Shown here piece by piece: positions 1 through 7,970 of a DNA stretch of 33,750 nt. Positions within the stretch are counted from its first letter, which is position 1. Each line of letters begins with the position of its first letter. The notes beneath the pieces are model-generated. The model saw nothing but the letters and a program-made list of their open reading frames with translations. It had not been told where the DNA came from and did no database searches. Origin of the DNA: an uncultured Clostridia bacterium (lineage in GTDB: Bacteria > Bacillota > Clostridia > Christensenellales > Borkfalkiaceae); the NCBI GenBank assembly GCA_947625025.1, contig CANQMQ010000016.1:1-33750 (forward strand). The letters are read 5' to 3'. The position numbers and the translations under genes were made by a program.

Positions 1-864
1 CAACGCAGAAGCAACAAAGACGGTCCTCGGACATATACCCGCGTCAATACACACATCTTCGCCGGGCTTCTGCGCTGTGGGTGCTGCGGGTCGCAAATGG
101 CATCATCACGCGACCGTGTACGCGGCAATGGGTATCGTCCTTCGATATACCTATGCTCCCGGCACCGTCGCTTCAACGACTGCACCAACAAATACATCTC
201 GGACATCGTAGTGGGTCCCTTCGTCCTGAACTATATCTCAAATATCATCAAAGCGCAGAACAACTTCGGAAAGACTACGACCATTGAAACCTTCGAGAAA
301 AAACTACTGCGCGGCGATGTCTTTACCGACGTAAAGGGAATCGACAAGATCGGATTGCAGGAGATGTACGATATGCTCCGCACCGGCAAGTTCAACACGG
401 ACATCTACCAACCCCGATTCGTGCAGCAGGACGCAGAACTCAATTCCGAGAAGGACCTGCTTCTCTCCGAAAAGCGCAAAAAAGAACGGGCGCTTGCCCG
501 TCTCAAATCTCTGTACCTATATTCCGATGACTCGATTTCCGAAGCGGAATACTTCATCGAGCGGAAATCCCTCATGGACGAATTGAAGCAAATCGACGAC
601 CGTCTCGAACAAATCGAAAAGGACTCTGCCGGAGCGCTCTCGATCTCCGATGAGGACTTCATCGCAAAAGCGAGCTTCTTCATCATGAGCCAGCAGTTAC
701 TCTCGAAACGGTATGTGAACTTCACCGCGCTCATACAGAAAATCGAGCCGAAAATCGTCAAGGATTTCATCAATTCTATCGTAAAAAAAATTGTCATTCA
801 GGACGGGAAAATCATGTCTATCCTCTTCAAAAACGGGATAGAGCATAAATTCCTTTACGAATGA
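1..864 (+). CDS. Large serine site-specific recombinase, C-terminal part (5' end outside window)
   Basis: The reading frame is open from base 1 to the stop at 862-864, giving 287 visible residues. The catalytic N-terminal resolvase domain lies outside the window. What is visible is the recombinase zinc beta-ribbon: a CGCCG knuckle near base 76, then YLC and a downstream NDC that would complete the four-cysteine site. A long charged helical stretch follows (about 423-640), matching the coiled-coil arm used for synapsis control in large serine integrases. The frame contains an internal ATG at 97, but the zinc ribbon upstream of it shows that this is not the true start. Such enzymes excise and integrate phages, ICEs and other mobile elements and usually sit at the element's end. 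The gene is convergent with queA, 55 bases away. Base composition is more AT-rich than the operon to its right. Family call is confident; the specific element is unknown. Confidence 0.85.
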   Translation, partial: QRRSNKDGPRTYTRVNTHIFAGLLRCGCCGSQMASSRDRVRGNGYRPSIYLCSRHRRFNDCTNKYISDIVVGPFVLNYISNIIKAQNNFGKTTTIETFEKKLLRGDVFTDVKGIDKIGLQEMYDMLRTGKFNTDIYQPRFVQQDAELNSEKDLLLSEKRKKERALARLKSLYLYSDDSISEAEYFIERKSLMDELKQIDDRLEQIEKDSAGALSISDEDFIAKASFFIMSQQLLSKRYVNFTALIQKIEPKIVKDFINSIVKKIVIQDGKIMSILFKNGIEHKFLYE

Positions 865-883
865 CAGCACGGACTGAAATCAC

Positions 884-911
884 AAAAAACAGCCAAAAAG
901 CCCCGTTTTTG
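884..911 (-). terminator. Possible weak terminator downstream of queA
   Basis: Between the convergent stops at 864 and 920 there is a short AT stem, CAAAAA (894-899) with TTTTTG (906-911) around a GCCCCG loop. On the minus strand a run of six T (884-889) follows. The stem is only A/T plus one G-C pair, so strength is doubtful. Nothing else is seen in this 55-base gap. Confidence 0.35.
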
Positions 912-919
912 CGCGAAAA

Positions 920-1990
920 TTAGCCGTTTTCGCCAGAATCGCGGGGTTTTTTTTCATCCTCGTTCATCCTGCCTACAATGAGCATCGCGTCGCCGAAACT
1001 GAAGAAACGGTATCGCTCCTGCACTGCAATTCTATATAAATCGAGCACTTCCTCGCGGGAGCAGAGGCAGCTCACGAGCATGAGGAGGGTGCTTTCGGGC
1101 AGGTGGAAGTTGGTGATGAGGGCGTCTACGCACTTCATCTTATAGGGCGGGTACAGGAAGATACTCGTCTCCCCCCGTTGGGGCTTCACGAAGCCCCGCT
1201 CATCCGCAACCGTCTCGAGGGTACGGACGGACGTGGTACCCACACAAATAATCCTTCGCCCCTCCTTTTTTGCAAGGTTGATGCGCGCCGCCGCCTCCTC
1301 ACTCACTTCGTAATACTCGGAGTGCATGACGTGTGCGGAGACATCCTCCACCTTGACGGGGCGGAAAGTGCCGAGCCCCACATGCAGGAGCACTTCAACC
1401 ACCTCCACCCCCATCTCTTTCACCTTTTGGAGGAGTTCGGGGGTGAAGTGAAGCCCCGCGGTGGGCGCCGCCGCAGAGCCGTTTTCCTTGGAATACACCG
1501 TCTGGTAGCGCTCGGGGTCCTCTAATTTCTTGTGGATATAGGGCGGGAGGGGCATACTGCCCGCACGGGAGAGCACATCTTCAAAGGTCCCCTTGCACGA
1601 GAAGCGGATGTGCCGCTCCCCCGTGGGGGTGACTGCGGTTACGGTGGCGGAGAGCTCCTCGTTGATTTGAAGCTCCGTCCCCTCCCTGCACTTCTTTCCG
1701 GGCTTTACGAGGGCCTCCCATTCCTCGAGGCCGAGGCGCTTGAGGAGCAAAATTTCCACCTTACCCCCGTACATGGTATGGCCGTATAACCTTGCGGGCA
1801 GGACGCGGGTGCGGTTTACGACGAGCACATCCCCCGCCTTCAGGTAGGCCGTGATGTCTCGGAAAATTCTATGCTCGACGCACTTCGTATCCCTGTGGTA
1901 GACGAGGAGCCGAGAAGCATCCCGCGGCTCTGCGGGGGTCTGGGCGATGAGTTCCTCGGGAAGGTCGTACCAAAAATCAGAGGTCTTCAT
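920..1990 (-). CDS. queA: S-adenosylmethionine:tRNA ribosyltransferase-isomerase QueA
   Basis: QueA transfers and isomerises the ribosyl part of S-adenosylmethionine onto 7-aminomethyl-7-deazaguanine in tRNA, making epoxyqueuosine at the wobble position of GUN-anticodon tRNAs. The 356-residue protein has the family's typical length and hallmarks: the start MKTSDFWYDLPEELIAQ, PAEPRDASRLLV, VVNRTRVLPARL, AAPTAGLHFTPELL, the HVGLGTFRPV block, TSVRTLE, and a YRFFSFGDAML end. A short charged tail of about 17 residues follows the usual C-terminus. The start at 1990 is chosen because it has a GGAGGGG site eight bases upstream; the frame continues ten codons further up but without support. The ATG overlaps the TGA of the upstream LRR gene (ATGA), implying translational coupling. 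It is the last gene of the ruvC-ruvA-ruvB-LRR-LRR-queA operon. tgt, a frequent neighbour, is not downstream; a recombinase is. Confidence 0.97.
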   Translation of the reverse strand: MKTSDFWYDLPEELIAQTPAEPRDASRLLVYHRDTKCVEHRIFRDITAYLKAGDVLVVNRTRVLPARLYGHTMYGGKVEILLLKRLGLEEWEALVKPGKKCREGTELQINEELSATVTAVTPTGERHIRFSCKGTFEDVLSRAGSMPLPPYIHKKLEDPERYQTVYSKENGSAAAPTAGLHFTPELLQKVKEMGVEVVEVLLHVGLGTFRPVKVEDVSAHVMHSEYYEVSEEAAARINLAKKEGRRIICVGTTSVRTLETVADERGFVKPQRGETSIFLYPPYKMKCVDALITNFHLPESTLLMLVSCLCSREEVLDLYRIAVQERYRFFSFGDAMLIVGRMNEDEKKPRDSGENG

Positions 1991-3777
1991 ATCCAAAATC
2001 CCCTCCGTGTCACCTTGCAACCTTCGGGAAGCTTCTCTTCATCGGTGATCTCGCAGTGCGACCCCACCCTGAGCTCCACGAGGGAAGCGCACCCCGTAAC
2101 GGCGCTCGCATCGAGGGCGGCTACCCCGTCCCCGATATCGAGGCGCCTGAGCGAAGTGCAATTTTCAAAGGTACCCGATGTAACCTCCGTGAGGGTATCG
2201 GGAAGGTCCACATACTCGAGGGAAGTACAGCCCGCAAACGTCCGATCGAGTTTGGTAACGTCCCCGCGGATATGCGCAAATTCGATGGAGGTACAGCCCG
2301 CAAACGCCGCCGCCCCGAGTTCGGTGACCCCTTCCCGGATATCCACACTGTAGAGAGAAGTACAGCCCGCAAAGGCCTCCTCCCCGATCTCCCTGACTGC
2401 GGAATGGAACACCACGTCGTTGAGCGCGGTACATCCGCGGAAGGCCCGTGCCCCGATGCTCTGCATGCTCTTCTGAAGGTTGATGTTTGTGAGCTTCTCA
2501 CATCCCTCGAAGGCGCCCTCTCCGATCTCCCACACCCGATTGTGCATGACAACGGATACGATTCCCGTATGGGCGAATGCGCCTTTTCCGATCCTCACGA
2601 CGTCCTGCGGGAGCACGATCGTTCCATCCTCCCCCACATAGCGCGTGAGGACGCCGTCCTCTACGGTAAGCTCTCCCACATGCACGCCCCCCTTGGGCAA
2701 GATCTCACATGTCTCGGGGAAGGAGGGGGCTTTGCCGAAGCTATCATCGCAATCGATCGAGCAACCCGATGGAACTTCCACCTGTTTTAAGGCGGTGCAT
2801 CCCTGAAACACGCCCCCCGTGATCGTCCGTGTGCGGCCGGGAAGGGTGACGTGCTCGAGGGCGGTGCACCCCTGAAATACGCCCCCGCATAGCGACAGCG
2901 GGCCGCCCTCGAAGATCACCTCTTTGAGGGAAGTGCACCTGCGGAAGGCAGTGAAATGGACGACTGCAATATAGCTCGGAAGGACAATGCGTTCGAGGGA
3001 AGTACACCGTTCGAATGCGTTATACCAAATGGTGTACCCCGGCGGGTTCGGGTCGTTTGGATCGAAGTTGGCGGGAGGCAGGAACTTCACGGTCTTGAGG
3101 GAAGTACAGCCGCGAAACGACGCCGTTTTGGCGTCGCCTGCGATCGTAACTTCCTCGAGGGAAGTACAGCCCTGAAAGGCCATTGGGCCGGGATCGGTGC
3201 CTCCGAGATACACGCGTTTCAAGGAAGTGCACCCCTCAAATGCTCTCATGCGGATCAGGGGGCACACATGTTTGGGGAAAATTAGGGTCTCAAGCCCCGT
3301 GCATCCCATAAACGCACACTCGCAAATCGCATCGAGCCCGCGTCCGAATTGAATCTCTTTGAGCGAAGTGCACCCGCGGAATGCCCTGCGGCCGATGTAG
3401 AGCATGTCCTCGGGGAATTCGATGCGCTCAAGGGAAACGCAATCGGCGAATGCGCCCTGATCCCCGTCCCCATCCATCGTGCCTATCGTTTGGAGGCCCT
3501 TGGGAAGGTGGACGCGCTTCAACTTCCTACATCCGTAGAACGCCATCTGCTTGATTTCCGTGACCCCTTCGGGAAGAAAGACTTCTGTAACTTCGGTCGC
3601 CTCAAAGGCAAAGTCGTTGATACAGGTGACGCCCCGCGGGACTTCGACGACTCCGCCGTCCCCGATATATTGCTCGAGTTGATACCCCCCGTCCGGCATG
3701 GGGCCCAAGATAATGAGATCGGGATACTTCTCTTTCTCGATGGGGATCGTATCGATCTGTTTTATTCCGAACGCCAT
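1987..3777 (-). CDS. Leucine-rich repeat (BspA/LRR_5-type) protein without signal peptide, two arrays
   Basis: The protein has 596 residues and is made almost entirely of LRR_5-type repeats of about 22-25 residues with the signature F-x-G-C-T-S-L-x-x-I/V-x-x-P. There are two arrays. The first starts near residue 40 (GGVVEVPRGVTCINDFAF); the second starts near residue 370 with a fresh cap (VEDGVLTRYVGEDGTIVLP). No signal peptide, lipobox or transmembrane segment is visible, so the product should be cytosolic. BspA-like proteins are usually secreted adhesins; here a role in protein-protein binding inside the cell is inference only. The start at 3777 has a GGAGG site (rc of 3784-3788) at good spacing. 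It lies 34 bases after LRR1 and its stop overlaps the start of queA by four bases. Repeats are also similar at DNA level, for example the FAGCTSLE codons recur almost unchanged. Confidence 0.88.
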   Translation of the reverse strand: MAFGIKQIDTIPIEKEKYPDLIILGPMPDGGYQLEQYIGDGGVVEVPRGVTCINDFAFEATEVTEVFLPEGVTEIKQMAFYGCRKLKRVHLPKGLQTIGTMDGDGDQGAFADCVSLERIEFPEDMLYIGRRAFRGCTSLKEIQFGRGLDAICECAFMGCTGLETLIFPKHVCPLIRMRAFEGCTSLKRVYLGGTDPGPMAFQGCTSLEEVTIAGDAKTASFRGCTSLKTVKFLPPANFDPNDPNPPGYTIWYNAFERCTSLERIVLPSYIAVVHFTAFRRCTSLKEVIFEGGPLSLCGGVFQGCTALEHVTLPGRTRTITGGVFQGCTALKQVEVPSGCSIDCDDSFGKAPSFPETCEILPKGGVHVGELTVEDGVLTRYVGEDGTIVLPQDVVRIGKGAFAHTGIVSVVMHNRVWEIGEGAFEGCEKLTNINLQKSMQSIGARAFRGCTALNDVVFHSAVREIGEEAFAGCTSLYSVDIREGVTELGAAAFAGCTSIEFAHIRGDVTKLDRTFAGCTSLEYVDLPDTLTEVTSGTFENCTSLRRLDIGDGVAALDASAVTGCASLVELRVGSHCEITDEEKLPEGCKVTRRGFWI

Positions 3778-3811
3778 ACGCTTCCTCCCTGCCTCTGCGG
3801 CAACGGCACGG

Positions 3812-4414
3812 TTATTTTCTGATGACTTTCCAAGTGGAAGGCGTACCGATGAGCTTACAGCCCGTGGAGACGGTGACTTCCTTCAAGTTTACGCAGCCCC
3901 GAAAGACATCGACGTCGAGCTCGGTGACCCCTCTTCCCACCTTCACGCTTTTGAGCCCCGTGCAGTCCGCGAGGGCGAAGGGCATGATGCAGGTTACCGT
4001 ATCGGGGAAGGTGAGCGTTTCGAGGGACGTACACCCCATAAATCCGCAGTGGAAGGTGCGGATGCCCCGCCCGAAGGTGACGCTCTTTAAGCTCGTGCAG
4101 TTCGTAAACCCGAATTCGAGCTCGGTGACGCTGTTGGGAATGACGATGCTCTGCAGGGAAGTGCAGAAGTCGAATGCGCCGCTCTCGATCTTTTCAAGCC
4201 CTTCATTGAGATAGACGGATTTCAAATTGTGGCAATCCAAAAATGCGCCCCTTCCGATCGACTTCACTCCTCTCGGGATCGTGACGCCCGTAATATCGTT
4301 TCTATCGTGAAAGGCGAACCACCCGATCTCCGTGCAGGCGCTCGGGATGATGATGTTCCCGCCCGCCCCCGTATACTCTTTGAGAACGCCCTCTTTGATC
4401 ACAAATTCAGACAT
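3812..4414 (-). CDS. Small leucine-rich repeat (LRR_5-type) protein without signal peptide
   Basis: The product has 200 residues. The N-terminal cap FVIKEGVLKEYTGAGG and NIIIPSACTEIGWFAF is the same type as the one starting the second array of the neighbouring larger protein. Seven or so LRR_5 repeats follow, each centred on a phrase such as DFCTSLQSIVIPNSVTEL. No signal peptide or membrane helix is present. The start at 4414 is chosen for its AAAGGAGG site; the frame runs 37 codons further upstream but that part overlaps ruvB in another frame and is not repeat-like. It lies 20 bases after the ruvB stop and 34 bases before the larger LRR gene, so it is co-transcribed with the ruv genes. Function is unknown; binding of a partner protein is the general expectation for LRR folds. 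Confidence 0.87.
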   Translation of the reverse strand: MSEFVIKEGVLKEYTGAGGNIIIPSACTEIGWFAFHDRNDITGVTIPRGVKSIGRGAFLDCHNLKSVYLNEGLEKIESGAFDFCTSLQSIVIPNSVTELEFGFTNCTSLKSVTFGRGIRTFHCGFMGCTSLETLTFPDTVTCIMPFALADCTGLKSVKVGRGVTELDVDVFRGCVNLKEVTVSTGCKLIGTPSTWKVIRK

Positions 4415-4434
4415 GGTATCCTCCTTTTCTCTCC

Positions 4435-5493
4435 CTACTCCTCTTGCGGGTCGAATACGGAGAGCTGCCGCTTGACGGCCTCGGGCATCTTTGCGCCCAT
4501 GTGTTCGTAGCCGCCCTTGAGGCACACTCTGCCGCGGGGGGTGCGGGCAATGAAGCCGAGGCGCAGAAGGTAGGGTTCATACACCTCTTCGATGGTATTG
4601 ACGTCCTCGTTTATGGTCGCCGCAAGGGTCTCGAGCCCCGCGGGGCCGCCGTTGAACTTCTCGATGAGGGCACGGAGCAGGTTGCGGTCCGTCTCGTCGA
4701 GCCCAAGTTCATCGATCTCCATGCGGGCGAGGGCATCCTTCGCCGCGGCAAGGGTGATGCGCCCATCCCCCTGCACGGTGGAAAAATCGCGTACCCGCTT
4801 TAGGAGGCGGTTGGCGATACGGGGCGTCCCGCGGGAACGCCTTGCGATCTCATAGCTCCCATCCGCATCAAAGGGGATGCCCAAGGTGTGCGCGGAGCGG
4901 TTTACGATGCGCTGGAGCTCTTCGGGGCTGTACATCTCCAACTTTTCGATGATGCCGAAGCGGTCCCGAAGGGGAGAGGTGAGCATACCCGCACGGGTGG
5001 TGGCGCCGATGAGGGTGAAGTGCTTGAGGGAGAAGCGGATGTTGCGGGCGGAAGGGCCCTTGCCCACAATGATATCGAGGGCGTAATCCTCCATCGCGGA
5101 ATATAAAATTTCCTCCACCTGCTTATTGAGGCGGTGGACTTCATCGATGAAGAGCACGTCGCCCTCATTGAGATTGGTGAGGATGGCGGCGAGGTCTCCC
5201 GAGCGCTCGATGGCGGGCCCCGAAGTCAGCTTCATCTGCGCCCCCATCGTGTTGGCGATGATGTGCGCAAGCGTCGTCTTGCCGAGCCCGGGCGGCCCCG
5301 AAAGCAGGACGTGATCGAGCACTTCCCCCCTCTTCTTGGCGGCCTCCATGTAGGTAGAGAGCTTGCTCTTTACCTTCTCCTGCCCGACGTAATCCTCCAT
5401 CGTGCGGGGGCGGAGAACGTTCTCCTCCGCATCGTATTCACTCTTGGTGCTCGAGAGGAGCCTCCCCCCGTTTTCAAATTCGTCGTCAAACAT
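4435..5493 (-). CDS. ruvB: Holliday junction branch migration ATPase RuvB
   Basis: RuvB is the hexameric AAA+ motor that, with RuvA, drives branch migration of Holliday junctions during recombination and fork repair. The 352-residue protein shows [14 protein letters not shown], the Walker A GPPGLGKT at residues 66-73, Walker [10 protein letters not shown] near residue 118, [19 protein letters not shown] including the arginine finger region, and the C-terminal winged-helix part with [16 protein letters not shown] and [10 protein letters not shown]. Length and order are those of the family. The start at 5493 has an AAGGG site. It is 18 bases downstream of ruvA. The gene that follows is an LRR gene rather than queA, which is the common neighbour in Bacillota. 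Confidence 0.98.
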   Translation of the reverse strand: MFDDEFENGGRLLSSTKSEYDAEENVLRPRTMEDYVGQEKVKSKLSTYMEAAKKRGEVLDHVLLSGPPGLGKTTLAHIIANTMGAQMKLTSGPAIERSGDLAAILTNLNEGDVLFIDEVHRLNKQVEEILYSAMEDYALDIIVGKGPSARNIRFSLKHFTLIGATTRAGMLTSPLRDRFGIIEKLEMYSPEELQRIVNRSAHTLGIPFDADGSYEIARRSRGTPRIANRLLKRVRDFSTVQGDGRITLAAAKDALARMEIDELGLDETDRNLLRALIEKFNGGPAGLETLAATINEDVNTIEEVYEPYLLRLGFIARTPRGRVCLKGGYEHMGAKMPEAVKRQLSVFDPQEE

Positions 5494-5511
5494 CGTATCC
5501 CTTCACCCCGT

Positions 5512-6114
5512 TTACATTCCGCGGAGGGCGGCGGCGATGATCTCTTCCACCGTCTTTGCCCCCTTCGCCTTGGCGCGTTCCACTGCCCGCGCACTCTCCT
5601 GCCGCGTGAATCCGAGCCCCATCAGGGCGGAAACCGCGTCCTCATCTTCAGACATGGTAGGGGCGGAGATCCTGCCCCCCACCATATCTCCTCCAAGCAG
5701 TTCGTCTGCGGAGATCTTGCCGTGGAGCTCCAAGATGATGCGCTCCGCCGTCTTCTTGCCCACCCCCTTCACCGCGGAGAGCCGCTTGGCGTCCGCCGTG
5801 GCGATGGCCTCCGATACATCGGTGGGGCGCATGGAAGAGAGGATGGCGATGGCCATCTTGGCCCCCACCCCCTGCACGGAAGTCAGCCTCAAAAAGAGCT
5901 CCTTCTCCTGCAGGTCGGCAAAGCCGAAGAGGGTGATGTCGTCCTCCTGGATGCGGAGGTATGTGTATACCTCCCCTTCCTCGTTTCCCCTTACGCCCGA
6001 GAGTTTGGAAAAGGCCGCGCCCGAACACACGACTTCGTACCCCACGCCGTTCACCTCCAAGAGGACGTACTCGGGGGCAAGATATTTCACTCTTCCCTTC
6101 AAATAACCGATCAT
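5512..6114 (-). CDS. ruvA: Holliday junction DNA-binding protein RuvA
   Basis: RuvA is the tetrameric junction-binding partner of RuvB. The 200-residue product opens with the canonical MIGYLKGRV OB-fold, has two helix-hairpin-helix motifs (SVQGVGAKMAIAIL and AVKGVGKKTAERII) and ends with the RuvB-contacting domain III (ALMGLGFTRQESARAVERA). Between them lies a flexible acidic linker near residues 135-155. The start at 6114 has a GAGGTGAAAT ribosome site. It begins 11 bases after the ruvC stop and ends 18 bases before ruvB, in the usual ruvC-ruvA-ruvB order. Confidence 0.98.
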   Translation of the reverse strand: MIGYLKGRVKYLAPEYVLLEVNGVGYEVVCSGAAFSKLSGVRGNEEGEVYTYLRIQEDDITLFGFADLQEKELFLRLTSVQGVGAKMAIAILSSMRPTDVSEAIATADAKRLSAVKGVGKKTAERIILELHGKISADELLGGDMVGGRISAPTMSEDEDAVSALMGLGFTRQESARAVERAKAKGAKTVEEIIAAALRGM

Positions 6115-6125
6115 ATTTCACCTCG

Positions 6126-6620
6126 TTAAACGCCGAACAGCCCCGAAAACCTGTTCGTAAATGCGTGGCAGAGCGCTACGGCAAGCGCATCGGCGGCATC
6201 GTCCGGGCGGGGGATCCCGTTCAGGTGCAGGTGGGAGACCACGCACCGCTGCATCTGCCCCTTATCCGCCTTGCCGTAACCCGTGAGCGCCTGCTTGATT
6301 TGGTTGGGCGTATACTCGAAGATGCGCCCGCAACGCTTGTTGCAGGTGAGGAGCATCACCCCGCGGGCATGGGCAACGGCAATGCCCGTCGTCACGTTCT
6401 TGGCAAAGAAGAGCTCCTCCATCGCGGCCTCCTCGGGATGAAATTTATCGAAGAGAGCGTTTACGCCCTCCTCGAGAATGCACAGCCGCACCGCGAAATT
6501 TTCCTCTTTCGGCGTCTTGACGACGCCGTAATCCACCGCCCTGCAGTTGCCGCGGGCGTCCTTTTCGATTACGCCGTACCCCATCGTGCCGTAACCGGGG
6601 TCAAGGCCTAAAATTATCAT
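6126..6620 (-). CDS. ruvC: Crossover junction endodeoxyribonuclease RuvC
   Basis: RuvC is the RNase H-fold resolvase that cuts Holliday junctions. The product has 164 residues. The catalytic acids are recognisable: Asp7 in LGLDPG, Glu in AAMEELFFAKN (about residue 67) and the Asp pair in PDDAADALAVALCH (about 140-144). This is the first gene of the ruv-LRR-queA operon. The ATG at 6620 is the canonical family start, yet no Shine-Dalgarno sequence lies before it. Instead a -10 hexamer ends six bases upstream, so the transcript is predicted to start at the A of the ATG (leaderless). Confidence 0.97.
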   Translation of the reverse strand: MIILGLDPGYGTMGYGVIEKDARGNCRAVDYGVVKTPKEENFAVRLCILEEGVNALFDKFHPEEAAMEELFFAKNVTTGIAVAHARGVMLLTCNKRCGRIFEYTPNQIKQALTGYGKADKGQMQRCVVSHLHLNGIPRPDDAADALAVALCHAFTNRFSGLFGV

Positions 6621-6626
6621 GGGTAT

Positions 6627-6656
6627 ATTTTAACACAAGAGGCCCGCCCCCGTCAA
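6627..6656 (-). promoter_or_regulatory. Sigma-A promoter of the ruvC operon, abutting the start codon
   Basis: On the minus strand the -35 box is TTGACG (6656-6651) and the -10 box is TAAAAT (6632-6627) with an 18-bp spacer, or TTAAAA (6633-6628) with 17 bp. Six bases separate TAAAAT from the ruvC ATG at 6620. The expected transcription start, about seven bases after the -10, therefore coincides with the start codon. Confidence 0.75.
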
Positions 6657-6704
6657 GAGAAACGGGGGAAATTACAAAAACCCCACCGATTTTTCTCAAA
6701 TCTC

Positions 6705-6733
6705 TTGATTTTTCTTCCGAAAACGTGTACGAT
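6705..6733 (+). promoter_or_regulatory. Sigma-A promoter for the 6750 gene and yggS
   Basis: TTGATT (6705-6710) and TACGAT (6728-6733) are separated by exactly 17 bases. The predicted start near 6740 leaves a leader of only about ten bases carrying GGAGG (6740-6744). It is divergent from the ruvC promoter, with about 50 bases between the two -35 boxes. Confidence 0.55.
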
Positions 6734-6749
6734 AGGAGCGGAGGCAGGT

Positions 6750-7295
6750 ATGCGTAAGGAAGGGCCGCGGCCTACAAAATTCAAAATTTTTCTCTACTCG
6801 GCGCTCGGGTTTCTCGCACTGGGCGTCCTCTCCACCCTCTTCGCGTGGACGCTCGTCCGCTCCAAGGAGCTCCTCATCGCATCGCTCACCCTCTTCGGCG
6901 TCTTTGCGGTGTACTTTATCTTCTTGGTGCTCCTCAGCCGCAAGACGGGTTGGCGGGATGAAAAGACGCTCCCGCGGCGCATCGCCTCCCAAGAAAAATT
7001 TCTGCTCGACGGCTACTTCGGCAAGAAGCATGGAAGGGAGACCTTCTTCCTCGATGCCTATCCCGATGGAGAAAGAGAGCTCTTCATAAGGCGGCTCAAG
7101 GGTGAAAATGAGGGCTTCGATTCGGACATGGGTGCCCTCGGTGCGCTCTGCATCGGGTCTGTAGCCCTCCCCCTCGAGGAGCTCTTCGCCCTCAGGGGCA
7201 AGTGCATTGCCCTGCAGAAGGAGGTTGCCGCCCGCCTTCGTGAGGATGCCCGCTTTGCGGCATTCGCGAGAAAGAACGAGATCTTGGAGTACTGA
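6750..7295 (+). CDS. Hypothetical membrane protein with two transmembrane helices
   Basis: The product has 181 residues. Two hydrophobic helices are visible: IFLYSALGFLALGVLSTLFA (about residues 12-31) and LLIASLTLFGVFAVYFIFLV (about 40-60). A charged soluble domain of about 115 residues follows, rich in aromatic and charged residues with no motif recognised. The start at 6750 is preferred over one 15 codons upstream because GGAGG sits five bases before it and the promoter lies just upstream. Its stop is one base before the yggS start, so the two genes are one operon. Function unknown. Confidence 0.75.
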   Translation: MRKEGPRPTKFKIFLYSALGFLALGVLSTLFAWTLVRSKELLIASLTLFGVFAVYFIFLVLLSRKTGWRDEKTLPRRIASQEKFLLDGYFGKKHGRETFFLDAYPDGERELFIRRLKGENEGFDSDMGALGALCIGSVALPLEELFALRGKCIALQKEVAARLREDARFAAFARKNEILEY

Positions 7296-7296
7296 A

Positions 7297-7953
7297 ATGA
7301 TAGAAGAGAACGTGAAGGAGCTCCTCAAAGAGCTTGAAGGGGGCAACCCGCTTGGAGAGAAGGTCACCCTCGTCGCCGCCACCAAGACGAGGTCCGTGGA
7401 AGAAATAAGCCGTGCGGTGCGGGCGGGCATTGTGGACATCGGGGAAAACCGTGCGCAGGAGTTCCGTGAGAAGTACGGGAAGATCGCGGGGGCGAAATAC
7501 CACTTCATCGGGCGGCTGCAATCCAACAAGCTCAAGTACCTTGTAGGCAAGGCCGATCTCATCCAATCGGTAGACCGTGACGAAATCGCCCTCGGGATCG
7601 CCCGCCTCGCCCAAAAAAGAGGTGCCGTACAACAGATCCTTCTCGAGGTCAACACGGGAGAGGCGGCAAAGGGCGGTTACCCCGAAGCCTCCGTAAAGGA
7701 AGCCTATCTCCGCCTCAAAGAGGCGGAGGGCATTGCCCTGCGAGGCCTCTTTGCGATGCTTCCCATCGGGGAGGAGGCCGTGCTCCGCCCCATTGCCGAG
7801 CGCATGCGGGCCCTCTTCGAGGAGATTCGAAGCCTCGATGCCAACGCCACCGTCCTCTCCATGGGCATGAGCGGGGATTGGCGGCTGTGCGTTGCCTGCG
7901 GTTCCAACATGGTGCGGCTCGGCACCGCCATCTTCGGCACAAGAAACGGATAA
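7297..7953 (+). CDS. yggS: PLP homeostasis protein, YggS/YlmE family
   Basis: This family binds pyridoxal 5'-phosphate through a lysine on an alanine-racemase-like barrel and buffers cellular vitamin B6 without a known reaction. The 218-residue product shows VTLVAATKTR (PLP lysine), IGENRAQEF, YHFIGRLQSNK, the VNTGEAAKGG block, RGLFAML, and the phosphate-binding end LSMGMSGDW followed by MVRLGTAIFG. The usual LMT of RGLMTM is replaced by LFA. The start at 7297 directly follows the upstream stop, with GGAG (7286-7289) inside the preceding gene. In many Bacillota the gene sits by sepF and cell-division genes; here it does not. The PLP synthase genes pdxS and pdxT lie a few kilobases away on the other strand. 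Confidence 0.94.
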   Translation: MIEENVKELLKELEGGNPLGEKVTLVAATKTRSVEEISRAVRAGIVDIGENRAQEFREKYGKIAGAKYHFIGRLQSNKLKYLVGKADLIQSVDRDEIALGIARLAQKRGAVQQILLEVNTGEAAKGGYPEASVKEAYLRLKEAEGIALRGLFAMLPIGEEAVLRPIAERMRALFEEIRSLDANATVLSMGMSGDWRLCVACGSNMVRLGTAIFGTRNG

Positions 7954-7970
7954 GGGCCCAAGGCCCTTTT
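7952..7970 (+). terminator. Terminator-like hairpin after yggS
   Basis: A perfect stem AAGGGCC (7952-7958) with GGCCCTT (7962-7968) closes a CAA loop and is followed by TTGCTTTT. The left arm overlaps the yggS stop codon. The T-tract is interrupted, so read-through into the phospholipase gene is possible; no clear promoter was found before that gene. Confidence 0.6.

Noticed and set aside
97-864. Recombinase gene starting at the ATG at 97
   Set aside because: The same frame is open to base 1 and encodes the first zinc-ribbon knuckle upstream of that ATG, so the gene is truncated by the window edge.
4415-4525. 37-codon N-terminal extension of the small LRR protein
   Set aside because: It overlaps ruvB in another frame and the inner ATG has a strong AAAGGAGG.
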